Shown here: positions 17,459 to 26,445 of the stretch, in pieces
How positions within the stretch are numbered: the first letter of the stretch is position 1
How the letters are laid out: every line of letters begins with the position of its first letter
Source: Parvularcula sp964556115
Lineage (GTDB): Bacteria > Pseudomonadota > Alphaproteobacteria > Caulobacterales > Parvularculaceae
Direction: 5' to 3'
Assembly (NCBI GenBank): GCA_964556115.1
Contig: CAZKVC010000018.1
Span: 1 to 44,037, forward strand
DNA: 44,037 nt
Translations under genes and position numbers: made by a program
The notes under the pieces: model-generated
Databases searched by the model: none
Told to the model about the DNA's origin: nothing
Seen by the model: only the letters and a program-made list of their open reading frames with translations

Positions 17459-19467
17459 TGGCCAATCACTATCTCGGCTTCGACCTCGGCCATGCCGATA
17501 CCGCACTGGCGCTGATCGGCGGCGGCCATACCGAGCGCTTTGCCGCGCCCGCCAATCTCGAGATCCAGGGCCAGACCATTCAGCCCACCGCCCTGACCCG
17601 CACTGTCAAGGACGGCCACGAGGCGCTGGTGATCGGCGGCCGGGCGATCCGCGAGGCGTCGAAAGCCGAAAGCGGCGGCGCACGCCTCTCCGTCGCCTTC
17701 AAGACCCGGCCTAAGGATCTGGGTGCGGCGGAAGGGGACATTCGCGACTTCTTCGCTACCTGCCTTGCCGAAGCGGCCTTCACCCCCGTTCCGCCAGAAG
17801 GTTGGGCCGGGGTCGCGGTTGCGGTCGGCTGCCCGTCGGGATGGTCGGCGCAGGACGATATCGCCCGCTATCAGGCGATCCTGCAGAACGGCATCGCAGG
17901 CACACCCATGGCCGATGCCGAGATCACCGTGGTGCCCGAAAGCCGCGCCGCGCTTCTCCATGCGATCGACAATCCGAACTCTCCGCTCACGGTAGAAGCG
18001 CGGACAAAGAACATTCTCGTGATCGACGTCGGCTCATCCACCCTCGATTTCTCGCTGATCGCGCCGGAGAAGAAGGCCTCGCCGCTCCTTGATGCGGGGC
18101 TCGATCTCGGCGCCAGTTTCTTCGACCGGCAGGTTCTCGCCGGAGCGCTGGAGAACGAAAAGGCGGCGCGGCTCTTTCTCGACAACAATCCTCATTACAA
18201 GGATCTCTGGCTCTATTACGCGCGGCGTACGAAGGAGCAGTATTTCATCGATGCGCCAACGGACGATAGCGAGCTCGTCAGCGGGGCGCCGCTTCAGACC
18301 TATTACCAGGGCGGCAGACGGCGGACGCTCGAGATTACCGTCACCGGCGAGCGAATGGCGCGCTACCGGAATGCGCCCCTCGACCGGCCTCTCCACCCTT
18401 CCGAAGAGCTGGCGCTCGACCCGAAGCTTCTCGAGGGAAAGAGCTGGGAGGAGATCTACAGGATCAGCCTCGAAGCGCTGAAAGAGGCGATCCTTCGGCG
18501 GGGCTCCGACTACGGACATGTCCTTCTTGCAGGCGGCGCTTCGCGCATGCCCTTCACCCTCAACATCGCGCGCGAAGTCTTCGAGGACGGCGAGACGATC
18601 CGTGTGCTGCGCGACCCGGAGCCTTCGCATATGGTAAGCCGCGGCCTCGCCCGCTGGGGCCGCAAGCGCGAGAATGTCGAGCGCTTCGCCAAGGACGCGC
18701 GGCGACTCCTCAAGGACCGCCTCCCTGAGCTCGTCGATGCCCATTTCGGCGCACTTCAGGACCGGCTTGCCGTAGGCCTTGCCGAGCAGATCTTCGAGAC
18801 ATTCGTGGTCCCCGTTCTCGAGCGCTGGCGGGACGGCGCCTTTCGCACCGGCCACGACGTGCGCCGCGAGATCGAGAGCCGCTATGGCGAATGGATCACA
18901 TCAGAGGAAGGCTCGGCCTTCTTTGTCCGGACGATCAACGGCTGGTGGCGCGACGAGGTCAAGCATGAGCTCGACCGCGAGCTCGACCGGCTCCATGCCG
19001 CCTATGACATCTCGCCGGACATTCAGCTGCATTTCGAAAACGCGATCGACCCCGACGCGTTCACCTTCTCGGCCAGGAGCATCGACCTGCCCTTCGAGAC
19101 AGTGATCGGCGGTGCACTGATGACTCTCGCCTTCGCGTTGACCCTCACCGTCGACACGGCCTTCGCCGGTGTGCCGGTCTTCACGGGAACGCTCGCCGCC
19201 GCGGTGGCGCTCGGCGGGCGCTATACCAAGGCGTGGATCTCGAGCCTCGACGTGCCGGCTTTCGCGCGCAAGCTTCCCGACCGCCTTCCGGGTCAGGAGC
19301 GTCTCTTCTCCGGGCAGGCCCGCCAGCGGGTGGAAAAGGAGCTGCGCAAGAGCCTCTCGTCTGCCAAGCCGAGCCTTCTCGCGCAGCTTCAGGACGCGGT
19401 TTCCGCCTCGATCGAAAGCCAGACCAAACGGGCCCGCACCCTTCTCATGGGCAGCTCGCAGGGCTAG
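17458..19467 (+). CDS. Divergent Hsp70-like ATPase with C-terminal membrane hairpin
   Basis: A 669-residue actin/Hsp70-fold ATPase. Phosphate-1 motif FDLGHAD is at 8-14, phosphate-2 VIDVGSSTLDF at 188-198, and adenosine motif AGGASRMP at 358-365, so ATP binding and hydrolysis look intact. After the ATPase domain (about 1-390) there is no canonical DnaK substrate-binding beta-sandwich. Instead come a long charged helical region (about 400-545), a hydrophobic hairpin (about 546-590, ALMTLAFALTLTV ... TGTLAAAVALGG), and a helical tail with two Ser/Lys-rich helices. This suggests a membrane-attached Hsp70-family protein rather than a classic chaperone. The upstream gene is translationally coupled. 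Its stop overlaps a CTAGGG/CCCTAG inverted repeat that also contains the stop of the convergent btuD. Function is unknown; membrane-protein folding, stress response or a filament-like role are all possible. Confidence 0.72.
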   Translation: MANHYLGFDLGHADTALALIGGGHTERFAAPANLEIQGQTIQPTALTRTVKDGHEALVIGGRAIREASKAESGGARLSVAFKTRPKDLGAAEGDIRDFFATCLAEAAFTPVPPEGWAGVAVAVGCPSGWSAQDDIARYQAILQNGIAGTPMADAEITVVPESRAALLHAIDNPNSPLTVEARTKNILVIDVGSSTLDFSLIAPEKKASPLLDAGLDLGASFFDRQVLAGALENEKAARLFLDNNPHYKDLWLYYARRTKEQYFIDAPTDDSELVSGAPLQTYYQGGRRRTLEITVTGERMARYRNAPLDRPLHPSEELALDPKLLEGKSWEEIYRISLEALKEAILRRGSDYGHVLLAGGASRMPFTLNIAREVFEDGETIRVLRDPEPSHMVSRGLARWGRKRENVERFAKDARRLLKDRLPELVDAHFGALQDRLAVGLAEQIFETFVVPVLERWRDGAFRTGHDVRREIESRYGEWITSEEGSAFFVRTINGWWRDEVKHELDRELDRLHAAYDISPDIQLHFENAIDPDAFTFSARSIDLPFETVIGGALMTLAFALTLTVDTAFAGVPVFTGTLAAAVALGGRYTKAWISSLDVPAFARKLPDRLPGQERLFSGQARQRVEKELRKSLSSAKPSLLAQLQDAVSASIESQTKRARTLLMGSSQG

Positions 19468-19477
19468 GGTCCGGTCC

Positions 19478-20230
19478 CTAGTTGCCGAGAAGGATCCGTC
19501 CGCCCTCGGTCCGCGCGGGGACACCGAAAGCCTTGCCGATCGTGGTCGCCGTCAGAACATCCGCAGCCGGACCGCTGGTGTGGGTTTTCCCGTCAAGAAG
19601 AACCACCACCTCGTCCGCATAGCGCGCGGCGAGATCGAGGTCGTGAAGGACGAGAAGAACCCCCGCCTGCCGCTCTCTCGCCTCGCGCCGGAAAAGCTCC
19701 ATCAACGCGATGGCATGCCTCGGGTCGAGCGCCGCTGCGGGTTCGTCCGCAAGAAGATAGGTGGCTCGCCCAGCCAGAAGCCGCGCCGCGTGCACCCGGG
19801 CCGCTTCGCCGCCGGAAAGGGTCGCGACCGAGCGTTCCCTGAATCCGGAAAGCCCGCATGTTGCGATGGTGTCCCGTACGATCCGCTCACCCTCTTTCGG
19901 GGTGCGGCCGAGCGGTTCTCCGTAGGCGAAGCGACCGAGCCGGACGGCGTCCTCGACCATGATCGGCCAGGCGAAACTTCTATCCTGGGGAAGGTAGCCG
20001 ATCATCCGGGCGCGGTCTTGAGGCGGAAGGACAGAGAGGTCCTGGCCATCGGCGGTGATGGTTCCGCGATAGGGAAGGAGCGCGGCGATTGCCCGCACGA
20101 GGGTCGTCTTGCCGCTGCCGTTCGGGCCGACGAGCGCGGTGATCCGTCCTCGCGGAACATCGAGCGACGCACCCTGAAGGATGGCGCAGCCGTCGATCGC
20201 GACGGTGAGGTTCCTGACAGAAAGGCTCAT
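19478..20230 (-). CDS. btuD: Cobalamin ABC transporter ATP-binding protein
   Basis: A 250-residue FecE/BtuD-type ATPase powering B12 import across the inner membrane. Walker A GPNGSGKTT, Q-loop YLPQDRSF, signature LSGGE, Walker B YLLADEPAAALD, and the switch His in LVLHDLDLAARYADE are all present. It is the last gene of the riboswitch-controlled btuB-F-C-D operon, overlapping btuC by four bases. The cobalamin assignment comes from the operon and its riboswitch; taken alone it could serve heme or siderophore import. Confidence 0.88.
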   Translation of the reverse strand: MSLSVRNLTVAIDGCAILQGASLDVPRGRITALVGPNGSGKTTLVRAIAALLPYRGTITADGQDLSVLPPQDRARMIGYLPQDRSFAWPIMVEDAVRLGRFAYGEPLGRTPKEGERIVRDTIATCGLSGFRERSVATLSGGEAARVHAARLLAGRATYLLADEPAAALDPRHAIALMELFRREARERQAGVLLVLHDLDLAARYADEVVVLLDGKTHTSGPAADVLTATTIGKAFGVPARTEGGRILLGN

Positions 20231-21210
20231 CGCATGATCCGCCCCCTCGCGGCGATCATGATGAAGACAGGCGCGCCGATCAGGGCCGCCAGGACGCCGA
20301 GCTGGAGCTCCCGCCCGGTGGGAATCAGCCTGACACCGATATCGGCAAGGATGAGGAGCGTGCCGCCGAAGAGGAACGAGGGGAGCAGGCTTCGCCCCGT
20401 ATCATGGCCCGTCAGGGGGCGGATCAGATGCGGGGCGACGATGCCGACAAAGCCGATCCCTCCGGCCAGCGCCACCGCGCCGCCGGTGGCGAGCCCTGTT
20501 CCCACGACCACGTTGAGCCGCAGCCGCTGAAGGCCTAGCCCGAGGCTCGACGCTGCTTCCTCGCCAAGCGCGAGGACCGAAAGGCCCCGCCGCGCCCCGG
20601 CGAGCACAGCCGTTCCAGCGAAGATGAAGGGAAGGGCGAAGCCGACATCCTGCCAGCTTCTGTTCGTGACCGAACCGAAGCTCCAGGTGACGATTTCAGC
20701 AAGCGTGAAGACATCCGGCGCGAAGCTGAGGGTCAGGCTCATCAGTGCCCCAATGAAGCTCGAAAGGCCGATGCCGACGAGAAGAAGGCCGCCAACGGAG
20801 CGAAGCCTCGCCGCGAGAAGGGCGAGGAGGAGGGTCGCGAGGACCGCGCCCCCGGTGGCCGCCGCAGGAAGCGCAAGGGGTATGGCCGAAAGCCCGAAGG
20901 CGATGCTGAGCGTGGCGCCGAAGATCGCCGCCGCGCTGACGCCCAGTACGCCCGGCTCTGCCAGCGGGTTGCGCAGAAGGCCCTGAAGCGCCGCCCCGCT
21001 CATGCCCAGGGCCCCGCCTGTCAGGAAGGCAGCAGTGGTGCGCGGCAGTCTGATCTCCTGCATGATCAGGATATCCGCGCGCCCGCCCTGTCCGAAGAGC
21101 CCACCAATGATGCGGCCGAAGGGCAGGGACACCTCGCCGATCATCAGGCTGATGAATGCCGCGACTATCGTGATGGCGACCAGCGCCGGGATGAGGGAAA
21201 CGGCTCTCAC
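20227..21210 (-). CDS. btuC: Cobalamin ABC transporter permease (FecCD family)
   Basis: A 327-residue inner-membrane permease with about nine to ten membrane segments. FecCD landmarks are visible: RLPRTTAAFLTGGALGMSGAALQ near residue 50, NPLAEPGVLGVSAAA, the coupling region LGEEAASSLGLG, and GIGFVGIVAPHLIRPLTGHDTG near the C-terminus. It partners BtuD (4-base overlap) and the binding protein upstream (4-base overlap). B12 specificity is inferred from the riboswitch and btuB. Confidence 0.9.
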   Translation of the reverse strand: MRAVSLIPALVAITIVAAFISLMIGEVSLPFGRIIGGLFGQGGRADILIMQEIRLPRTTAAFLTGGALGMSGAALQGLLRNPLAEPGVLGVSAAAIFGATLSIAFGLSAIPLALPAAATGGAVLATLLLALLAARLRSVGGLLLVGIGLSSFIGALMSLTLSFAPDVFTLAEIVTWSFGSVTNRSWQDVGFALPFIFAGTAVLAGARRGLSVLALGEEAASSLGLGLQRLRLNVVVGTGLATGGAVALAGGIGFVGIVAPHLIRPLTGHDTGRSLLPSFLFGGTLLILADIGVRLIPTGRELQLGVLAALIGAPVFIMIAARGRIMR

Positions 21211-21986
21211 GGTAAAGGCCCCTCGCGCAACAGGCGCGCCGCATCGAAAAGGGGGAAGGCGGGGCAGGCAAGAAGGCCGCCGGATATGTCCTGGCGCGGA
21301 ACATCTTCGAGAGCCCGGCGCGCGACGGGATGCCGGGCGCTGTCCCAGCGCCCCTCGTAGCGGGCGCGGCTGTCGAAGAAGCCGGTCATCACCGCCTCGG
21401 GGCTCGTCCGGGCGAGGGCTTCGAGGGGAAGGTGATGCCAGCCCGGACGCCGTTCGTAGGGCTCATAGCCCGCCGCCTCCATCACCTCCGCCACAAGCGT
21501 TCCGGGTCCGGAGGTCACGCCCGAGGGCGTGAGGTAGAGGAGGCGGCCCCCGTCACGGGTTTTCAGCAGGGCCATGTCAGGGAGGGGGGAACCGCTACCC
21601 AAAAGACGCGCGACGCGAACGGTATTGTCGCGCACGCCGCCAAGGTCCCGCGGCCAGCCGATTTCCTCCACCCGCAGCCCGCTCCGCGTCAGGAGGGCCA
21701 GGAGGCGCGCATCGCCGCCATAGCTCCTGAGGACGAGATCCGGCGCCTGCGCCAGCAAGGCTTCGGCGTCAGGTCGCAAGACCGGGTAGGCTTTCGCGCG
21801 GCTGCGATAGGGCTCGGGCAGACCATGAGTCTCGGGCGAGAGGGCCGCGATCCGCGACGGGGGAGCAAAGGCAAGAAGATGAAGGTCCGCACAAAGATCG
21901 AGACTGACCATTCCGCCCTTCATCGCGACCGGCGCCCCCTGGCCGCATGCGGCAAGAAGAAGGAAAAGAACGGCGAAGAGGCGCAT
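21207..21986 (-). CDS. btuF: Cobalamin ABC transporter substrate-binding lipoprotein
   Basis: A 259-residue helical-backbone binding protein of the TroA/FecB-BtuF superfamily that delivers B12 to BtuC in the periplasm. The start at 21986 gives a lipoprotein signal (MRLFAVLFLLLAAC) with Cys14 as the lipidated residue. Family segments include MVSLDLCADLHLLAFAP, RIAALSPETHG, the helix after PDLVLRSYGG, and WHHLPLEALARTSPE. Its ATG overlaps the btuB stop by one base. An extended upstream frame lies inside btuB and is a shadow. Confidence 0.85.
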   Translation of the reverse strand: MRLFAVLFLLLAACGQGAPVAMKGGMVSLDLCADLHLLAFAPPSRIAALSPETHGLPEPYRSRAKAYPVLRPDAEALLAQAPDLVLRSYGGDARLLALLTRSGLRVEEIGWPRDLGGVRDNTVRVARLLGSGSPLPDMALLKTRDGGRLLYLTPSGVTSGPGTLVAEVMEAAGYEPYERRPGWHHLPLEALARTSPEAVMTGFFDSRARYEGRWDSARHPVARRALEDVPRQDISGGLLACPAFPLFDAARLLREGPLP

Positions 21987-23788
21987 CAGAACCGCCGCCT
22001 CAGCCCCGCCGTCAGCGCCCGGCCCGGGGTCCCGTAGCCGAGAACCTCCTGATAGGAAGCATTTCCGATATTCTCGATCCGTCCGTAGGCTTCGAGCCCT
22101 TCGGAAAAGCTGTAGCGGGCGGTCAGGTCTGCCCGCGTCCACGCATCGAGGGTGCCGGAGCTGTCCTCTTCCTCGCCATTGTGGCGGATGAGGAGGCTTG
22201 CGGAAAATGGCCCTTCGGGAACGAAGGAGACGATGAAATCTCCCTGATGGCGCGGCAGGCGGAGAAGCCGGGCGCCGTCGCCGTCTTCCGCTTCGGTGAA
22301 GCCGTATTGCGCTTCGATGTTGAGCCACGAGGCCGCCTGCACCGCGAAGGATGCTTCGACACCTTCGGTATGGGCCTCTTCGATATTGATATAGCCGCCA
22401 GCGAAGAAGTCGAAGTCGATCAGGTCCTCCGTTTCAAGACGGAACCAGCCCAGCTCGAACCGTAGACGATCGGCCGTATAAAGAACGCCTGCGTCGAACC
22501 CTTCGCTCCTTTCAGGGCGCAGGTCGTCATTGGCCGCGCCAGCGCCGCAGCAGAAGAAGGTCTCCTGAAAGAGGCTCGGGGCCTTGAACCCTTCGCCGAA
22601 GCTTGCGCGGAAGGAAAGGCCGGGCGTGACCTCGAAGGAGGCGGCGAGCCTTGCCGTGTCCGCGCTGCCGAAGCCGTCATGCTCGTCGCGCCTGAGCCCG
22701 GCGGAAATGGTCAGGGCGGGGACGGGTTTGACCGATGCGAGACCGAAGAGGCTCGCGATGGTCGCGCTCGCGCCCTCCGCGCTTCGGTGGTCCAGCTCCG
22801 CCCCGGCGGCAAGGCTGGCTTTCTCGCCAAACCCGCGGTCAAGCTGGTAGCGCAGCGTGCTGCGCTCGCCATAGGCGTCGAAGGATGGCGCTCCGCTGGC
22901 GAAATTGTCCCGGTCGATCAGGCGGTGACCGAGAAGAAGGCTTTGGGCGAGGCCGCTTTCGGCATCGCCTGCTCGCGCCGAAAGGCTCAGGGTCAGCTCC
23001 TCGGTCTCGCTTCTTTCGTCCGCATCCGCTACGCCTCCGGGTGCGGCGAAGGAGAAGCCGTCGAACTCGGCTTCGGCTTTCTGGTAAAGAAGGCTGCCGT
23101 CGAGATGGAGCGCACCCAGACGCGTGGTCCCGCCTGCCTGGAGGCCGAGGTTTTCAAAGCCGTCGTCTTCGTCATTGCCGAAGCGGCGGTCGGCCTTTGA
23201 AATACCGTCCGTTTGCGCCGCGTTGACGCCGAGGCGCATAGAGCTTTCGCTTCCGGCGTAAAGAAGGCTGCCGCCGCCCCTGACCGTGGCGAAGCTACCG
23301 CCTTCGAGAAAGGCGCGTCCGCCGCTCTCGCCGGCCTTTTTCGTGGTGATCGAGACCACCCCGCCGATTGCTTCGGAGCCCCAGAGTACCGATTGCGGAC
23401 CTTTCAGGATCTCGACCTTCTCGATCTCGGCCGTATCGAGCCGGGCGAAGTCGAAAGCTCCGCCTACTGCCGAAGGATCGCCCACCGGGACGCCGTCGAT
23501 CAGGACGAGGGTCTGGTCAGAGCCCGCCCCCCTGATCCTGACGCTGGCCGCGCCGCCGAAGGGGCCGTTGCGGTTGACCGTCACGCCCGGGGCATGGGCC
23601 AGCGCTTCGCCGAGCGTGGTGAAGCCCAAGCGGCGGAAATCCTCGTCGGTGAGGACCGAAGCGGCCGTGCCCGCCTCGCGCAGGGTCTGGCCGAGCCGCG
23701 TGCCCTCCACCACGACGATGTCAGGGTCCCCGCCGGGCAGGGGCGCCTCGGCGGGCAGGCTCAGAAGAGCGGCAAGAAGAATACTCAT
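21986..23788 (-). CDS. btuB: TonB-dependent cobalamin receptor
   Basis: A 600-residue outer-membrane receptor. A short signal peptide is followed by a TonB box-like DIVVVEG near residues 23-29. The plug contains VNRNGPFGGAASVRIRGAGSDQTLVLIDG and LKGPQSVLWGSEAIGGVVSITTK. The 22-strand barrel ends in an aromatic residue (LRRRF), as required for outer-membrane insertion. Length is typical of BtuB. It is the first gene behind a cobalamin riboswitch and is followed without gaps by the ABC importer genes, so B12 or a related corrinoid is the expected ligand. Expression should fall when adenosylcobalamin is abundant. Confidence 0.93.
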   Translation of the reverse strand: MSILLAALLSLPAEAPLPGGDPDIVVVEGTRLGQTLREAGTAASVLTDEDFRRLGFTTLGEALAHAPGVTVNRNGPFGGAASVRIRGAGSDQTLVLIDGVPVGDPSAVGGAFDFARLDTAEIEKVEILKGPQSVLWGSEAIGGVVSITTKKAGESGGRAFLEGGSFATVRGGGSLLYAGSESSMRLGVNAAQTDGISKADRRFGNDEDDGFENLGLQAGGTTRLGALHLDGSLLYQKAEAEFDGFSFAAPGGVADADERSETEELTLSLSARAGDAESGLAQSLLLGHRLIDRDNFASGAPSFDAYGERSTLRYQLDRGFGEKASLAAGAELDHRSAEGASATIASLFGLASVKPVPALTISAGLRRDEHDGFGSADTARLAASFEVTPGLSFRASFGEGFKAPSLFQETFFCCGAGAANDDLRPERSEGFDAGVLYTADRLRFELGWFRLETEDLIDFDFFAGGYINIEEAHTEGVEASFAVQAASWLNIEAQYGFTEAEDGDGARLLRLPRHQGDFIVSFVPEGPFSASLLIRHNGEEEDSSGTLDAWTRADLTARYSFSEGLEAYGRIENIGNASYQEVLGYGTPGRALTAGLRRRF

Positions 23789-23924
23789 CCGTCAACAAGG
23801 CGGCCCTTTTCCAGGGCCGCTCCCTTTCAAAACGTCGGGCCCGGCGGGGGATCCGCCGGACGTCAAGGGCCGTTTCGAAGGAGACTGGCTCCCGGCAGAA
23901 GGCGTGACCCCGCACCCCTTGCAC

Positions 23925-24093
23925 GAACGACGTGGACGGCAGGTCTCCTGGCTTGCCGATCGGGCGCTTCGGGCCGCCTTCCCGCACCCATCACGTGCAG
24001 TGGCATTGGCCGCCGGCTCTCGGCTTACAGTTGCGGGCACAGCGCCGGTTTCGCACCGGCTTCCCTTTTCACCCGCCATCCGGCGGGCACCGT
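23925..24093 (-). promoter_or_regulatory. Cobalamin (AdoCbl) riboswitch
   Basis: On the minus strand the consensus elements appear in order: a P2-P3 arm with GGTGCCCGCCGGATGGCGGGTG; GGGAAGCCGGTGCGAAACCGG; the conserved GCCCGCAACTGTAA; a variable P7-P10 region; and the B12 box AGCCAGGAGACCTGCC (complement at 23938-23953). It ends about 135 bases before the btuB start. This class binds adenosylcobalamin and turns off downstream B12 uptake genes by transcription or translation control. Confidence 0.96.
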
Positions 24094-24204
24094 CCAGGGA
24101 TGAGCTTTCTTCAAGCAAGGCCCTTCTGTCAAACGCTTCATCAGTGATTGGACGGGCTCGAAGAGCGCGACTACCTTCCCGGGGCCGCCCCTACGAGGAC
24201 CATC

Positions 24205-25818
24205 ATGGAAAGTCTGGCCCGTGACCTGCGCGAGATGCAGCGCATCCCGCTTCAGGACGAGCATGTGGAGCTGATCCGCCGCCACGGTGCGGCGCGGCGT
24301 TTCAAGGCGGGCGAGCTGATCGTCGACTACGGCGACCCGATGGCCGAGTTCTTCTATTGCGAGGAAGGCGAGGTCGAGGTGGTCGACCCCCGCACGGACG
24401 AGCGGGCGGTGCCCTCGACCATCGGCCCGGGACAATATCTGGGCGAGATCTCGTTCCTCAATGGCGGCATCTGGACCATGCCCATGCGGGCGGCGAAGGA
24501 CAGCAGACTGATCGCCGTGCCGCGCGAGGAGATGCTGCGGCTGATGGGCCGGGTGCCGGAGCTTTCGGACATCATCGTCACGGTCTTCGCCGCGCGGCGG
24601 CGCCGGACCCTCGAAGACGGGAACAGCGCCATCACCCTGATCGGCGCCGACGAGGACCCCAAGCTGCGGGAGATTGCGAGTTTCGCCTCACGCAACAAGA
24701 TCGCCGTCAAGAGCTATGATCTGGATGACGACGAGGCAAACGCCCTTCTCAGCCGCGCCGGCGCGGCTGAGGGGACGCCCGCCCTTATCCTGGGCCGTGA
24801 CCGCCTGATCGAAGATCCGAGCCCTGAAGGCCTTGCCCGCTATGTCGGGCTCGATCTGCGCCTCGATGGCGAGGACGATTTCGACGTGGTCATCGTCGGC
24901 GCGGGACCTGCCGGCATCGCCGCGGCGGTCTATGCGGGCGCGGAGGGCCTATCGGCGCTCGTCATCGAGGACCGGGTGATCGGCGGGCAGGCGGGAAGCT
25001 CGAGCCGGATCGAGAACTATATGGGCTTTCCCACCGGCATCTCCGGCGCGGATCTCTGCTTCAGAGGCGAAATCCAGGCGATGCGCCTTGGCACCCGCTT
25101 CGTCATGCCCCGGCAGGTGATGAGCCTCAGCGATATCGGCGAGCGCGGCTATTGCATCGGTCTTGCCGACGGCGAGGAGGTGAAGGCGAAGTCGGTCATC
25201 ATCGCCACGGGCGTTCAGTACCGCAGGCTGCCCATCGACCGGCTGGAGCATTTCGAAGGGGCCGGGGTCTATTACGCGGCCACCGATCTCGAAGCGCGGC
25301 TGTGCCAGGGAAGCGAGGCGGTGATCGTCGGCGGCGGCAATTCGGCAGGGCAGGCGGCGATGTATCTCAGCCGCTTTGCCAGCCATGTGCATGTCCTCGT
25401 GCGCGGCGATGCGCTGGCCGAATCGATGTCTGCCTATCTTTCGGACCGCCTCGAACAGGACGAACGCATCACCGTGCATTTCAGGACAGAATGCACCGCG
25501 CTTCACGGGGACGACCTTCTGGGGGCGGTCACGCTGACCAGGCGCGACGGCGGCGAGGAGCGGATCGAGACCCCCGCGCTCTTCGTCATGGTCGGCGCGG
25601 CGCCCAAGACCGACTGGCTGAAGGATCTCGTCGAACTCGACGACAAGGGCTTCGTCGTCACCGGACGGCAGGAGCATTGCGGCTCGAGCTACGCCACGTC
25701 CTGCCCCGGCATCTACGCCGTGGGCGATGTGCGGGCGGGATCGGTCAAGCGGGTGGCGTCCTCGGTCGGCGAGGGCTCGGTTGTCATCGCCGACGTTTGG
25801 AACCATGTGCATGGGTGA
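24205..25818 (+). CDS. Fusion: cyclic nucleotide-binding domain + thioredoxin reductase-like flavoprotein
   Basis: A 537-residue cytoplasmic protein. Residues 20-135 form a CRP-type cyclic nucleotide-binding domain (FKAGELIVDYGDPMAEFFYCEEGEVEVV, PGQYLGEISFLNGG). Residues 145-215 look like a thioredoxin/glutaredoxin-like linker module. From about 225 there is a thioredoxin reductase-type fold with FAD motif VIVGAGPAGIAAAVYAGAEGL, ENYMGFPTGISG, the NAD(P)H motif VIVGGGNSAGQAAMYLS, and the C-terminal FAD motif GIYAVGDVRAGSVKRVASSVGEG. The usual CxxC redox pair is absent: its place reads GVYYAATDLEAR. So it is not a classical thioredoxin reductase, and may be an NAD(P)H-using sensor or reductase. 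The start at 24205 follows ACGAGGACC; a 19-codon extension is less likely. Confidence 0.85.
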   Translation: MESLARDLREMQRIPLQDEHVELIRRHGAARRFKAGELIVDYGDPMAEFFYCEEGEVEVVDPRTDERAVPSTIGPGQYLGEISFLNGGIWTMPMRAAKDSRLIAVPREEMLRLMGRVPELSDIIVTVFAARRRRTLEDGNSAITLIGADEDPKLREIASFASRNKIAVKSYDLDDDEANALLSRAGAAEGTPALILGRDRLIEDPSPEGLARYVGLDLRLDGEDDFDVVIVGAGPAGIAAAVYAGAEGLSALVIEDRVIGGQAGSSSRIENYMGFPTGISGADLCFRGEIQAMRLGTRFVMPRQVMSLSDIGERGYCIGLADGEEVKAKSVIIATGVQYRRLPIDRLEHFEGAGVYYAATDLEARLCQGSEAVIVGGGNSAGQAAMYLSRFASHVHVLVRGDALAESMSAYLSDRLEQDERITVHFRTECTALHGDDLLGAVTLTRRDGGEERIETPALFVMVGAAPKTDWLKDLVELDDKGFVVTGRQEHCGSSYATSCPGIYAVGDVRAGSVKRVASSVGEGSVVIADVWNHVHG

Positions 25819-25851
25819 CCGATCGGTCAGGCTGGATCCATGGGAGGACTT

Positions 25852-26442
25852 ATGAGCCGTATTGTCATGCTGGTGCTGGCGGCAGCCATGCTGTCCGCTT
25901 GCGGGATCAACGACGTGCCGGACAAGAAGAACAATCTCGATGCCGCATGGTCCGAGGTCCAGAACCAGTACCAGCGCCGCTCCGACCTCATTCCCAACCT
26001 CGTCAGCACCGTTGAGGGCTTTGCCCAGCAGGAGCGCGATGTCCTGCGCGAGGTGGTCGAGGCGAGGAGCCGCGCGTCGTCGATCCAGCTTTCCGCCGAC
26101 GACCTCACCGACCCCGCCATGGTCCAGCGCTTCGAAGAAGCGCAGCAGCAGCTTTCGGGCGCCCTCTCGCGGCTCCTCGTGACCGTCGAGCGCTATCCCG
26201 ACCTGAAGTCGAACCAGAACTTCCTTGCCCTCCAGTCCCAGCTCGAGGGGACCGAGAACCGCATTGCGATCGCGCGGCGCGACTACATCGCCGAGGTGCG
26301 CGAATATAATCGCGAGTTCATGGTGCTGCCCGACCGATGGGTCGCGGCGATCTTCAATCCCTCCTACGAGCGGGCCGCCACCTTCGAAGCGGTCCCGGCC
26401 GCCCAGGAGGCCCCGACGGTCGAGTTCGGACGGGACGGCTAG
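25852..26442 (+). CDS. lemA: LemA family lipoprotein
   Basis: A 196-residue LemA protein. A lipoprotein-like signal ends at LSACG. Then comes the family core: NLDAAWSEVQNQYQRRSDLIPNLVSTVEGFA, long antiparallel helices, ENRIAIARRDYIAEVREYN, and the closing FNPSYERAATFEA. The start at 25852 follows GGGAGGA; an ATG four codons earlier lacks spacing to it. It is the first gene of a lemA-TPM-TPM operon, a widespread arrangement whose function is poorly understood. Confidence 0.93.
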   Translation: MSRIVMLVLAAAMLSACGINDVPDKKNNLDAAWSEVQNQYQRRSDLIPNLVSTVEGFAQQERDVLREVVEARSRASSIQLSADDLTDPAMVQRFEEAQQQLSGALSRLLVTVERYPDLKSNQNFLALQSQLEGTENRIAIARRDYIAEVREYNREFMVLPDRWVAAIFNPSYERAATFEAVPAAQEAPTVEFGRDG

Positions 26443-26445
26443 GCC

